DNA from: Aeromicrobium sp. IC_218
GTDB taxonomy: Bacteria; Actinomycetota; Actinomycetes; Propionibacteriales; Nocardioidaceae
DNA length: 64,000 bases
Assembly: GCF_004336805.1 (NCBI RefSeq)
Contig: NZ_SJXM01000004.1
Coordinates: forward strand, 1 to 64,000
Direction: 5' to 3'
In this document: positions 24,456 to 34,272 of the stretch, piece after piece
How the letters are laid out: each line of letters opens with the position of its first letter
Numbering within the stretch: the first letter of the stretch is position 1
Notes under the pieces: model-generated
Told to the model about the DNA's origin: nothing
Databases searched by the model: none
The model's input: only the letters and a program-made list of their open reading frames with translations
Made by a program: the position numbers and the translations under genes

Positions 24456-25196
24456 GTGGGACGTCCCGCTCGCGGCGCGCGCCGGCACGGCCGGTCGTTC
24501 CCGGTCGCCGCCGTGGCCATCTTCGCGCTGTCCGGCCTGCTCTTCGCCACCGCGGCCGTGAACGCCCGCGGCTCGGACCTGCGGCCCGCCGGCGGCGACG
24601 TCCGCTCGCTGCTGGAGTCGCGCGCCGACCGGGTCAACGCCCAGCGGTCCGAGGCCGGCGACCTGCGCCGCGAGATCGAGGAGATCTCGGCCGAGGCCGG
24701 CGACGGGCGCACCGACGACACGCTCGACGAGATCGAGGACCTCGACGCCGTGACCGGCCTGAAGCCGGCCACCGGCGAGGGCGTGCGGGTCACGCTCGAG
24801 GACGCCCCGCGCCGGGTGGAGGTGCCGGGCCTGGACCCGAACTACCTCGTCGTGCACCAGCAGGACATCCAGGCCTACGTCAACGCGCTGTGGGCCGGCG
24901 GCGCCCGGGCGGTGACGCTCCAGGGCCAGCGGCTCATCTCCACCACCGGCATCCGCTGCGTCGGCAACACCGTCGTGCTCGACGGCATCCCGTACTCGCC
25001 GCCGTACGTCATCGAGGCGGTCGGGGAGCAGTGGAGCCTGCTGGCCGCGATCGAGGACTCGCCCGAGGCGAACGTCTACCGCGACTACGCCGACCGCTAC
25101 GAGCTCGGGCTCGACGTCGAGCGCGTCCCGCTCGTCCGTGCGCCGGGCTACCAGGGCACGGTCGACCTGACCCACGCCCGCGCCATCAAGCCCTGA
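24456..25196 (+). CDS. DUF881 family membrane-anchored protein
   Basis: The 246-aa protein has a basic N-terminus, one membrane helix (about residues 18-38), a coiled-coil-like stretch (SLLESRADRVNAQRSEAGDLRREIEE) and the DUF881 domain with VVHQQDIQAYVNALWAGGARAVTLQGQRL and TGIRCVGNTVVLDG. This equals the gene between crgA and pknB in mycobacteria; its role is unknown but probably linked to division. GAGGAGG at 24444-24450 fixes the GTG at 24456. Confidence 0.88.
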   Translation: MGRPARGARRHGRSFPVAAVAIFALSGLLFATAAVNARGSDLRPAGGDVRSLLESRADRVNAQRSEAGDLRREIEEISAEAGDGRTDDTLDEIEDLDAVTGLKPATGEGVRVTLEDAPRRVEVPGLDPNYLVVHQQDIQAYVNALWAGGARAVTLQGQRLISTTGIRCVGNTVVLDGIPYSPPYVIEAVGEQWSLLAAIEDSPEANVYRDYADRYELGLDVERVPLVRAPGYQGTVDLTHARAIKP

Positions 25197-25199
25197 ACG

Positions 25200-25239
25200 A
25201 CGACGGCCCCGCCACCGTGTGAGGTGGCGGGGCCGTCGT
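25200..25239. terminator. Bidirectional terminator between the DUF881 gene and pknB
   Basis: Arms 25200-25216 and 25223-25239 form a 17-bp perfect stem (ACGACGGCCCCGCCACC and complement) with a 6-nt loop, placed between two convergent genes. Confidence 0.8.
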
Positions 25240-25261
25240 GCGTCCGGCTGCGGGCTGCGGG

Positions 25262-27022
<1,761 letters not shown>

Positions 27023-27038
27023 GCGTTCGTCTCCATCA

Positions 27039-28511
27039 TCACTTGATCACCGCGTCCATGACCGATCGCGCGATGGGGCCGGCGAGCCGGCCTCCGGCGA
27101 TCTCGGAGCGGCTGGTCCGGCTCGACTCGACGACGACCGCGACGGCGACCTGGCGGTCGCCCTTCGTGGCGTAGGAGACGAACCAGGCGTACGGGGGGCG
27201 GTCCTTGGTGGACTGGGCGGTGCCGGTCTTGCCGCCGACGGTGGCGCCGGAGATGCGGGCGGAGGTGGCGGTGCCCTCCTGGACGGTGCTCTCCATCATC
27301 GTGCGCAGCTTCGCGGCGTTGCCCTGCGACATCGCGCGGCCCAGGGACTCGGGCTCGGTTGGGCTTCCGGGCAGGACGCTGAGGTTCGGCGCCCGGCGGG
27401 TCTTGACGACGTAGGGCTCCATGACCTCGCCGTCGTTGGCGATCGCGGCGGCCACGGTGGCCATCTGGAGCGGGGTGGCGGCGACCTCGAACTGGCCGAT
27501 GCCGCTCTGCGCCAGCTGGGACTGCTCCAGCTCGGTGCCCTCGGTGGTGAACCGGCTCTGCACCGCGGACACCTGGTCGCCGAGCTCGGTGCCGAAGCCG
27601 AACTTGGCCGCCTGCTCGGCGAGCCGGTCCTGGCCCAGCTTGTCGGCCAGCCAGCCGAAGCTGACGTTGCAGGACACGTTCAGCGCCTTCTCCAGCGTGA
27701 TCGTGCTGCCGCCGCAGGTCGAGCCGCCCTCGTTGACCAGCTCGTAGGTCTGGCCCGGGAACGACAGCGAGCGTCCGGCCTTCACCTTGGAGCGCGGCTC
27801 GAGGTTGAGCTGCTCCAGGGCGGCGGCCGCCGTGACCAGCTTGAACGTCGAGCCGGGCGGCAGGATCTGGCGGGTGCCGCGGTTGAGCATCGGCTGGTCC
27901 TCGTCGGCCATCAGCTCCTCCATGCTGGCCTGCACGCTCGCCAGGTCGCTGGACGCCAGGAGGTTCGGGTCGTAGGACGGCTGGCTCGCCATGGCCAGGA
28001 CGGCGCCGGTGCTGGGATCGAGCGCGACGACGGCGCCCTTGGCGCCGCGCCCGAGGTCGGCGAGACCGGCCGCGGCGGCCTTCTGCGCCGCCGCGTCGAT
28101 GGTCAGCTCGACGCTGCCGCCCTGCGGCTGCTGGTTGCCCAGCAGGTCGCCGAGCCGGTCGACGAACAGGCTGTCGTCGCTGCCGGACAGGATCGAGTTC
28201 TCGGTGCGCTCGATGCCGGAGCGTCCGTACGTGTACGAGAAGAAGCCGGTCAGCGGGGCGTAGAGCTCGGGGTCGATGTAGCGGCGCTGGTACTCGAAGC
28301 GTCCGTCGGACTCGACGCTCTCGGCGATCGCCTCGCCGTCGACCAGGATCGGGCCGCGGTGGCGCGAGAACTCGGCGTCCAGCACGCGCCGGTTGCCCTC
28401 GCGGGCGTTGAGGTCCTCGGCCTGCACGAACTGCACGACGTTGACGTTCACCAGCAGGGCGGCGAACAGCACGAGGCAGAACACGGCCATGACGCGGATC
28501 GGTTTGTTCAC
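27039..28511 (-). CDS. pbpA: Class B penicillin-binding protein PbpA
   Basis: This transpeptidase (490 aa) works with RodA in peptidoglycan synthesis. It has an N-terminal membrane anchor (residues 6-27), an N-terminal dimer-like domain and a transpeptidase domain with Ser221-Thr-Phe-Lys224, Ser280-Cys-Asn282 and Lys428-Thr-Gly-Thr431, all intact. The GTG at 28511 overlaps the rodA stop as GTGA; the upstream open frame to 28922 belongs to rodA in another frame. The order pstP-rodA-pbpA-pknB is conserved in actinobacteria. Confidence 0.96.
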   Translation of the reverse strand: MNKPIRVMAVFCLVLFAALLVNVNVVQFVQAEDLNAREGNRRVLDAEFSRHRGPILVDGEAIAESVESDGRFEYQRRYIDPELYAPLTGFFSYTYGRSGIERTENSILSGSDDSLFVDRLGDLLGNQQPQGGSVELTIDAAAQKAAAAGLADLGRGAKGAVVALDPSTGAVLAMASQPSYDPNLLASSDLASVQASMEELMADEDQPMLNRGTRQILPPGSTFKLVTAAAALEQLNLEPRSKVKAGRSLSFPGQTYELVNEGGSTCGGSTITLEKALNVSCNVSFGWLADKLGQDRLAEQAAKFGFGTELGDQVSAVQSRFTTEGTELEQSQLAQSGIGQFEVAATPLQMATVAAAIANDGEVMEPYVVKTRRAPNLSVLPGSPTEPESLGRAMSQGNAAKLRTMMESTVQEGTATSARISGATVGGKTGTAQSTKDRPPYAWFVSYATKGDRQVAVAVVVESSRTSRSEIAGGRLAGPIARSVMDAVIK

Positions 28512-29902
28512 GGCAGCCTCACCACCTGGGTGTCGCTGGACGCCAGCGACGCCGGGGACGGCGCCGGACGTCGGGTCTGGTCGCTGATGCGCAGCAGCAG
28601 CGCGATGATCAGCCAGTTCAGGACGATCGACGAGCCACCTTGCGCGAGGAACGGCGTGGTCAGGCCGGTCAGCGGGATGAGTCGCGTGACGCCGCCGACG
28701 ACCACGAACACCTGCAGCGCGAAGGACACGGCCAGTCCGGCGGCGAGCAGCTTGCCGAACCCGTCGCGGCAGGTCAGCGCGATGCGCAGGCCGCGCTCGA
28801 CGATGAGGCCGTAGATGAGCAGGATCGCCATGAGGCCGGTCAGGCCGAGCTCCTCGCCGAGCGAGGCGATGATGTAGTCCGAGAACGAGTACGGCGTCGT
28901 CTGCGGGCTGCCCTGGCCCCACCCGGTGCCCAGGATGCCGCCGTGCGCCAGGCCGAACAGGCCGGTCTTGACCTGGTAGCCGGCGTCACCGGTGAACGGG
29001 TCCAGCCACGCGTCGAAGCGCGTGCGGACGTGGCCGAACTGCCAGTAGCCGAGCGTGACGCCCGCGGTGACGAGCAGGGCGCCGACGACGAGCCAGCCCG
29101 GGCGCTCGGTGGCGATGTAGAGCATGACGACGAACAGGCCGAAGAACAGCACGGACGAGCCGAGGTCCTTCTGCAGCACCAGGACGCCGATGCTGATCAG
29201 CCAGGCGACCAGGATCGGGCCGAGGTCGCGTCCGCGCGGCAGGTCGATGCCCAGGAACCGGCGTCCGGCCAGGGCCAGCGCGTCGCGCTTCACGACCAGG
29301 TAGCCGGCGAAGAAGATCGCCAGGCAGACCTTGGCCGCCTCGCCGGGCTGGAAGCTGAACGGGCCGAGGTTGATCCAGATGCGGGCGCCGTTGATCTCGC
29401 GGCCCACGACGGGCAGCAGCGGCAGCACCAGCAGCACGATCGCGGCCAGGCCGAAGGAGTAGGTGAACGCCTGGAGCCGGCGGTGGTCGCGCAGCAGCGT
29501 GAGCGTCACGGCGAACGCGACCACGCCCAGCGTGGTCCAGACCAGCTGGCCGTTCGCGAACGCGGCGCGGTCGGGGTCGAGCGCCTGGCGGCCCACGTCG
29601 AGCCGGTAGATCATCGCCAGCCCGAGGCCGTTCAGCGCGATGACCAGCGGCAGCAGCACCGGGTCGGCGTACGGCGCGACGCGGCGCACGAGCAGCGTCG
29701 TGGCCACGGCGACGACGGCCAGGAAGCCGCCCAGCTTGAACGTGTCGGCCGGGATGGTGCCCTCGGTGCCCAGGCCGACCGCCGCGTAGGCGGCGACGCC
29801 GATCACGACGGCCATCATCGTCAGGACGAGCTCGGCGCCACGACGCTTGCGCGGCACCCAGGAGGCGTCGCGCTGGTTCCGTGCCGTGTCCCGAACGCTC
29901 AT
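28508..29902 (-). CDS. rodA: SEDS-family peptidoglycan glycosyltransferase RodA
   Basis: RodA polymerises glycan strands with its partner PbpA. The 464-aa protein has about 12 membrane helices, with the SEDS motifs GARIWINLGPFSFQPGEAAKV, LQKDLGSSVLFFGLF and GLTTPFLAQGGSSI. The ATG at 29902 overlaps the pstP stop, and its own stop overlaps the pbpA GTG, so phosphatase, polymerase and transpeptidase are translationally linked. A FtsW assignment is less likely because of the neighbours. Confidence 0.95.
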   Translation of the reverse strand: MSVRDTARNQRDASWVPRKRRGAELVLTMMAVVIGVAAYAAVGLGTEGTIPADTFKLGGFLAVVAVATTLLVRRVAPYADPVLLPLVIALNGLGLAMIYRLDVGRQALDPDRAAFANGQLVWTTLGVVAFAVTLTLLRDHRRLQAFTYSFGLAAIVLLVLPLLPVVGREINGARIWINLGPFSFQPGEAAKVCLAIFFAGYLVVKRDALALAGRRFLGIDLPRGRDLGPILVAWLISIGVLVLQKDLGSSVLFFGLFVVMLYIATERPGWLVVGALLVTAGVTLGYWQFGHVRTRFDAWLDPFTGDAGYQVKTGLFGLAHGGILGTGWGQGSPQTTPYSFSDYIIASLGEELGLTGLMAILLIYGLIVERGLRIALTCRDGFGKLLAAGLAVSFALQVFVVVGGVTRLIPLTGLTTPFLAQGGSSIVLNWLIIALLLRISDQTRRPAPSPASLASSDTQVVRLP

Positions 29903-31221
29903 GGCCCGGGCTCCGTCGTCGGGGCCGTGGGCAGGTCGGGCGTCGCGCCGGTGGCAGGCGGCGTCGTGGTGCCCGGCGTCGGCGTGGGGCGCACGGCGAG
30001 CAGGTCGAGGTTCTCGACGATCGCCAGGGCGTTCTTGCGGCTGGTGGCCTCGATGCCGGCGCGGACGCGCGTCTGGCTGAACGCCGGCAGCATGTCGACC
30101 TCGATGTCGGTGCGCTCGTCGACCGAGCTCAGGTCGAGGCCGGGCAGGTCGACCTGGACGCCGCGGTACACGACCACGGTGTCGCCGTCGAGCGCGACGA
30201 AGTACTGGGTCTGCGTCCAGCGGTACCCGGCCACGGCGGCGCCCACGAGCACGAGCAGCACCAGGCCCACGAGCAGCAGGCGGCGCAGCCACCGCCCGCG
30301 GCGGGGCTCGCGCGGGGCGTAGCGCAGCTCCTCGGGGTCGTGCGAGGACGCCGAGGAGTCCGACCCGCCGGACGTGCGCGGGGCGGCGGCGCCGCCGGAG
30401 GTGGCGTGGCCCGTGCGCGGGCGGGGCTGCCCGGCCGCGGCGCCCACGAGCTGGGGACGTCCGTCGGCCGAGGCCAGCGTCTCGTCGGGCGCGGCGTCGT
30501 CCTCGACCATCTCGGCGATGACGACGGTGATGTTGTCGTGGCCGCCGGCCTCCAGCGCGAGCCGGACGAGCTCGGTCGCGGCGACGTCGATGGTCTCCAG
30601 CGCCAGGGTCTTCTCGATCGTGGCGTCGTCGACCATGTCCGACAGGCCGTCGCTGCACAGCAGGTAGCGGTCGCCGGGACGCGGCTCCACGAAGCTGAGG
30701 TCCGGGTCGTTGTCGTCACGGCCCAGCAGCGCGCGCAGGATGAGCGAGCGGTGCGGGTGGACGCGGGCCTCGGCCGGCGTCAGGCGTCCCTCGTCGACGA
30801 GCGACTGGACGAACGTGTGGTCGTCGCTGATCTGCTCCAGCACGCCGTCGCGCAGGCGATACGCCCGGGAGTCGCCGATGTGGGCCCAGGCGAACCGGTG
30901 GCCGTCCCACAACAGGGCCTCGAGCGTCGTGCCCATGCCCTCGACGGCCGGGTCGTCGGCGATGAGGTCGGCCAGCGCGTGGTTGGCGTTCGCGACGGCG
31001 CCGGCGAGCAGCTCGATCGGCTCGCCCTGCGCGTCGGTGCCGGCCTGGTCGAGCTTGCGGATCTCCTGGATCGTCGTGGACGACGCCAGGTCGCCGGCCG
31101 CCGCACCACCCATGCCGTCGGCGAGGGCCAGCAGGCGGGGGCTGGCGTAGCCGGAGTCCTGGTTGTCCGAGCGGCGACGGCCGGTGTCGGTGAGCGCGAC
31201 GTAGCGATAGGTGAGGGCCAC
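29899..31221 (-). CDS. pstP: PP2C-family serine/threonine phosphatase PstP
   Basis: PstP removes phosphates placed by PknB-type kinases. The catalytic domain (about residues 1-240) has metal-binding acidic residues in RRSDNQDSG and ADGMGG (Asp35), DSRAYRLRDG and LLCSDGLSDMV. A Pro/Ser-rich linker, one membrane helix (about 320-342) and an extracellular tail that ends in Thr/Pro repeats follow. At 440 aa the size is normal. It starts at GTG 6 nt after fhaB. Confidence 0.95.
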   Translation of the reverse strand: MALTYRYVALTDTGRRRSDNQDSGYASPRLLALADGMGGAAAGDLASSTTIQEIRKLDQAGTDAQGEPIELLAGAVANANHALADLIADDPAVEGMGTTLEALLWDGHRFAWAHIGDSRAYRLRDGVLEQISDDHTFVQSLVDEGRLTPAEARVHPHRSLILRALLGRDDNDPDLSFVEPRPGDRYLLCSDGLSDMVDDATIEKTLALETIDVAATELVRLALEAGGHDNITVVIAEMVEDDAAPDETLASADGRPQLVGAAAGQPRPRTGHATSGGAAAPRTSGGSDSSASSHDPEELRYAPREPRRGRWLRRLLLVGLVLLVLVGAAVAGYRWTQTQYFVALDGDTVVVYRGVQVDLPGLDLSSVDERTDIEVDMLPAFSQTRVRAGIEATSRKNALAIVENLDLLAVRPTPTPGTTTPPATGATPDLPTAPTTEPGP

Positions 31222-31227
31222 GAGCGA

Positions 31228-31710
31228 CTACTTCCGCAGCTCGACGATGGTCTTGCCCAGCCGCACCTGGACGCCCGGCTCGATCGGCACGGGGGACGTG
31301 ATGCGCTGGCTGCCCAGGTAGGTGCCGTTGGTGGAGCCGAGGTCCTCGACGAACCACTGCTCGCCGTTCGTGGCGAAGCGGGCGTGGCGGGTGGAGACGT
31401 AGTCGTCGTCCAGGCGGATGGCCGCGTCCGTGCCGCGGCCGAGCAGCACCGGGCCGTCGCCGAGCGGGACGCTCTGGCCGGCGTTCGGTCCCTCGACCAC
31501 GTGCAGGTGGCTGGGGCGTCCGCGTCCGGCGCGCTTGGGCCGGCGGGTCTTCTCGGGCTTGGCCGCCGCAGGACGAGCGGCCGTCCGGGGACCGGCGGTC
31601 GCCTTGGTGCCGAAGATGTCCGAGCGCACGACGGACACCGCCGAGAGGACGAACAGCCACAGCACGGCCAGGAAGCCCAGCTTGATCAGGGTCAGCGTCA
31701 GCTCGGACAC
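31228..31710 (-). CDS. fhaB: FHA-domain protein FhaB (FipA-like)
   Basis: This 160-aa protein has an N-terminal membrane helix (LIKLGFLAVLWLFVLSAVSVV) and a C-terminal FHA domain that binds phosphothreonine, with LLGRGTDAAIRLDDDYVSTRHARF and LGSTNGTYLG. It is the FhaB/FipA member of the PknB cluster and is thought to link kinase signalling to division. GTG start, 4 nt after the fhaA stop. Confidence 0.93.
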   Translation of the reverse strand: MSELTLTLIKLGFLAVLWLFVLSAVSVVRSDIFGTKATAGPRTAARPAAAKPEKTRRPKRAGRGRPSHLHVVEGPNAGQSVPLGDGPVLLGRGTDAAIRLDDDYVSTRHARFATNGEQWFVEDLGSTNGTYLGSQRITSPVPIEPGVQVRLGKTIVELRK

Positions 31711-31714
31711 GCGA

Positions 31715-32434
31715 TCACTCCTGGCCCGGGATGCGGACGGTCATGGTCGTGTTGCCCAGCCGGATGTCGGAGCCGTCGTGGACGGTGCCCTCGTCGACGC
31801 GCCGGCCGTCGAGCACGACGCCGTTCGTCGAGCCGAGGTCGACGATCGTGACCTGCGGGCCGCCGAGCGTGTCCTGGATGCGCAGGTGGGCGTGCCGGCG
31901 CGAGATGCCCGGGTCCTCGATGCGCAGCTGGGCGTCCTCGCCGCGGCCGATGACGACGCCGGGGGCCGACAACGGGTGCTTGAGCCCGTTGACCTCGAGC
32001 GTCACCGCGGCCTTGTGCACGGCGGTCTCGGTCATGCGCTGGCCGGCGACGGGCGTGACGGCGGCGTTGGTGCGGCTGCGCACGCGGAAGCGTCCGGTGC
32101 CCAGGTCGCCGGCCTTCACGAAGGAGATCTCGACCGGGCCGGTGAGCGTGTACCGCTGCTCGTGGGCGTGCTCGGTGACCATGGACGCCAGCTCGGTCGC
32201 CAGGGTGCCGCCGAACGGGGTGAGCCGCTCGTAGTCGGTGACCGACAGCTCGACCGTGAAGTCGTTGGGCACGAGCTGGCGCTCGCGCGACAGGATCTGC
32301 GCGGAGTTGTCGACCTCGCGCTGGAGGGCGGCGGCGATCTCGACGGGCTGGACGGCGCTGCGGAACGCTCGTGCGAACGCGCTGGTCACGGCCCCCTCGA
32401 GGCGACGCTCGAACCGTTGGAGCACACCGGCCAT
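31715..32434 (-). CDS. fhaA: FHA-domain protein FhaA
   Basis: FhaA binds phosphorylated cell-wall factors such as MviN through its FHA domain. The N-terminal DUF3662 domain (about residues 1-115, starting MAGVLQRFERRLEGAVTSAFARAF) and the C-terminal FHA domain (VVIGRGEDAQLRIEDPGISRRHAHL, DLGSTNGVVLDG) are joined by a linker much shorter than in mycobacteria (239 aa in total against over 500). GGAGAAGG precedes the ATG at 32434, so the upstream in-frame ATG at 32509 is rejected. It is the first gene of this minus-strand operon. Confidence 0.93.
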   Translation of the reverse strand: MAGVLQRFERRLEGAVTSAFARAFRSAVQPVEIAAALQREVDNSAQILSRERQLVPNDFTVELSVTDYERLTPFGGTLATELASMVTEHAHEQRYTLTGPVEISFVKAGDLGTGRFRVRSRTNAAVTPVAGQRMTETAVHKAAVTLEVNGLKHPLSAPGVVIGRGEDAQLRIEDPGISRRHAHLRIQDTLGGPQVTIVDLGSTNGVVLDGRRVDEGTVHDGSDIRLGNTTMTVRIPGQE

Positions 32435-32603
32435 CGTGTTCACCTTCTCCCTGGACTCTCGAGTACGGCTCGATGCTATCGGGCGCCGTGCAGACCGTCC
32501 CGTCCGCACGACCGGGACCGGGTGACGAGTCGCCGCGAGCGGGCTGCTATCGTTGTTCCTCGGTTCGCCCCTCGCGGGTGGATCGGCACGGAAATGGTGT
32601 TGC

Positions 32604-32689
32604 GCGCGAGTGGCGGAACGGCAGACGCGCTGGCTTCAGGTGCCAGTGTCCGAAAGGGCGTGGGGGTTCAAATCCCCCCTCGCGCACCA
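32604..32689 (+). tRNA. tRNA-Leu (anticodon CAG), CCA encoded
   Basis: The 86-nt class II tRNA has acceptor stem GCGCGAG/CTCGCGC, anticodon stem CTGGC/GCCAG with loop TTCAGGT (anticodon CAG at 32637-32639), a long variable arm and a T-arm GGGGG-TTCAAAT-CCCCC. The discriminator A and CCA are encoded (32686-32689). A TATCGT hexamer at 32548-32553 is a candidate -10 element. It occupies the position of tRNA-Leu next to fhaA in mycobacteria. Confidence 0.96.
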
Positions 32690-32696
32690 TCGAGCA

Positions 32697-32722
32697 GGGC
32701 CCCGGTCTTCGGACCGGGGCCC
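32697..32722. terminator. Terminator after tRNA-Leu and the HxlR gene
   Basis: GGGCCCCGGTC and its complement form an 11-bp stem with loop TTCG, followed on the plus strand by TTCGTCGTTT. It lies between tRNA-Leu and the convergent HxlR gene. A nearly identical hairpin lies at 34095-34120. Confidence 0.8.
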
Positions 32723-32750
32723 TTCGTCGTTTCGCGATGTCGGTGCGCCG

Positions 32751-33173
32751 TCAGCGGACGGCGTGGCCCGGGTGCGCAGCGTCGTAGGCCTCCCGGGCCG
32801 AGGCGATCCCGGCTCGGTGCTCGAGCGACCAGTCGGCCAGCGCCTTGACCAGGTGGGTGAGGCTCGCGCCGGTGTCGGTCAGCCGGTAGTCCACCTGCGC
32901 CGGCACGGTGGGGTAGACGGTCCGGTGGACCAGGCCGTCGCGCTCCAGCCGGCGCACCGTCAGGGTGAGCATGCGCTGGGAGATGCCGTCGACGGCGCGC
33001 TGGAGCTCGCGGAAGCGTCGCGGGCCGCTCGCGAGCTCGACGATCACGAGCACGGACCATGTGTCGCCGACCCGGTCGAGCACGTCACGGATGCCGCAGT
33101 CGGGATGGTCGGGCTGCCCGCAGGGATCGAGGTCGGCGACGGTGGTGGTTACGTCGGTGTGCGTCACTGACAC
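32751..33173 (-). CDS. HxlR-family transcriptional regulator, QorR-like
   Basis: The 140-aa winged-helix protein has the HxlR core: CGIRDVLDRVGDTWSVLVIVELASGPRRFRELQRAVDGISQRMLTLTVRRLERDGLV. It also has cysteines near the N-terminus (PCGQPDHPDC) of the type used for redox or quinone sensing. It is transcribed away from a QorB-like reductase, the same arrangement as qorR/qorB in Escherichia coli, so it is probably its repressor. A GGAGG Shine-Dalgarno precedes the GTG. The 88-nt gap holds half-sites GTTCCG (33195) and CGGAAC (33233). Confidence 0.87.
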   Translation of the reverse strand: MSVTHTDVTTTVADLDPCGQPDHPDCGIRDVLDRVGDTWSVLVIVELASGPRRFRELQRAVDGISQRMLTLTVRRLERDGLVHRTVYPTVPAQVDYRLTDTGASLTHLVKALADWSLEHRAGIASAREAYDAAHPGHAVR

Positions 33174-33261
33174 AAGACTGCCTCCTTGTGGACCGTTCCG
33201 GGCCGGCCGAGACTCCCAGGGTAGTTACCGGACGGAACCACCTCAGGAGATCGGACCGACC

Positions 33262-34074
33262 ATGATCATGGTGACCGGCGCGCACGGACTGCTCGCCTCC
33301 CTCACGCTCCAGGAGCTGGCCGAGCGCGGCGTGGCCGCCGTCGGCGGCACCCGCACCCCCGGACCCGGCCAGCGACACGTAGACTTCGACGACCCGTCCA
33401 GCCTCGACCTGTCCGGTGTCCGGACGTTGGTGCTCGTCTCGGCGGGCTACGCCGAGGACGACCGCGTCGTGGCGCGCCACCGCGCCGTGCTGGACGCCGC
33501 GGTGCGGGACGGCGTCGACCACGTCGTCTACACGAGCCTGACCACGGCGGGTGACCACCTCGGCTTCGCCCTCGCGCACCGCGTCACCGAGCGGATGCTG
33601 GTCGACAGCGGCCTCGGGTGGACGATCCTGCGCAACGGCCTGTACGCCGAGCTGTTCGGAGCGCTGATGGGGTGGGCGGGCGACGGCCGGCTCGAGTCCG
33701 CCTTCGGCGAGGGAGCCCTGGCCGCCGTGCCCCGGCACGACCTGGCGGAGGCGGCGGCGGTGGTCGCCGCCGACCCGGCGGCCCACTCGCGGGCGACCTA
33801 CGACCTCGTCGGGCCGCCGGTCACGGCCGACGACGTGGCCGCACGGTTGTCCGTCGAGCACCGGTCCGTCGGTCTGGACGAGTACCGCGCGGGACTGCTC
33901 GCCGACCCGGCGTTGCTCCCGTTCCAGGCTCCGATGCTCGTCTCGATCGCCAGCGGAGTGCGGCACGGGCTCCTCGCCGAGACGGGCCCCGACCTCGCCA
34001 CGCTGCTCGGTCGTCCGGCGGTCGATCCGGCGGACGTGGCTGCCCGTGCCGCGAAGGCCCAGCGGGCCGGGTAG
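33262..34074 (+). CDS. NmrA-type NAD(P)H:quinone oxidoreductase, QorB-like
   Basis: This 270-aa atypical short-chain dehydrogenase starts MIMVTGAHGLLASLTLQELA; the TGAHGLLA loop is the NAD(P)-binding motif. The stretch VDHVVYTSLTTAGDHLGFALAHRVTERMLVDSGLGWTILRNGLYAE is typical of QorB/NmrA-like proteins, and the catalytic Tyr-Lys pair of classical SDRs is missing, as usual for the group. AGGAGA at 33245-33250 supports the ATG. The divergent HxlR gene suggests induction by quinones or other electrophiles. Confidence 0.85.
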   Translation: MIMVTGAHGLLASLTLQELAERGVAAVGGTRTPGPGQRHVDFDDPSSLDLSGVRTLVLVSAGYAEDDRVVARHRAVLDAAVRDGVDHVVYTSLTTAGDHLGFALAHRVTERMLVDSGLGWTILRNGLYAELFGALMGWAGDGRLESAFGEGALAAVPRHDLAEAAAVVAADPAAHSRATYDLVGPPVTADDVAARLSVEHRSVGLDEYRAGLLADPALLPFQAPMLVSIASGVRHGLLAETGPDLATLLGRPAVDPADVAARAAKAQRAG

Positions 34075-34094
34075 GCGGTCGGCACCGCCCAGAA

Positions 34095-34120
34095 GGGCCC
34101 CGGTCCTCGGACCGGGGCCC
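34095..34120 (+). terminator. Terminator after the QorB-like gene
   Basis: GGGCCCCGGTC (34095-34105) and its complement (34110-34120) form an 11-bp stem with loop CTCG, followed by CTCGTCGTT. It matches the terminator at 32697 apart from two positions over about 34 nt. Confidence 0.8.
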
Positions 34121-34167
34121 CTCGTCGTTACTCGGCCCCGCACCAGCTCCGAGCGGGCCCGTGTCCG

Positions 34168-34256
34168 TGTGACTCAGTTCACGATCGCCCATTGACATGA
34201 CCCAGGTCACATCCTTAACGTCATCCGGATGGCGGTACGCATTCCGCAATCCGGAA
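34168..34256 (+). promoter_or_regulatory. Promoter and operator region of the liv-lyase-hydratase operon
   Basis: A -35 TTGACA (34192-34197) and -10 TAACGT (34216-34221, 18-nt spacer) form a good promoter. TGTGA-N6-TCACG (34168-34183) matches nine of ten bases of the CRP-site consensus and lies just upstream. TGACC-CA-GGTCA (34198-34209) is a palindrome inside the spacer, ATCCGGAT (34223-34230) another one, and TTCCG-N5-CGGAA (34242-34256) is of the type bound by IclR proteins. The binding proteins are inferred. Confidence 0.55.
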
Positions 34257-34272
34257 AAAGGAGAAGGACGAC

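Noticed and set aside
32604..32689. tRNA-Leu as attachment site of an integrated element
   Set aside because: No second copy of the tRNA 3' end was found by eye downstream and no integrase gene is present.
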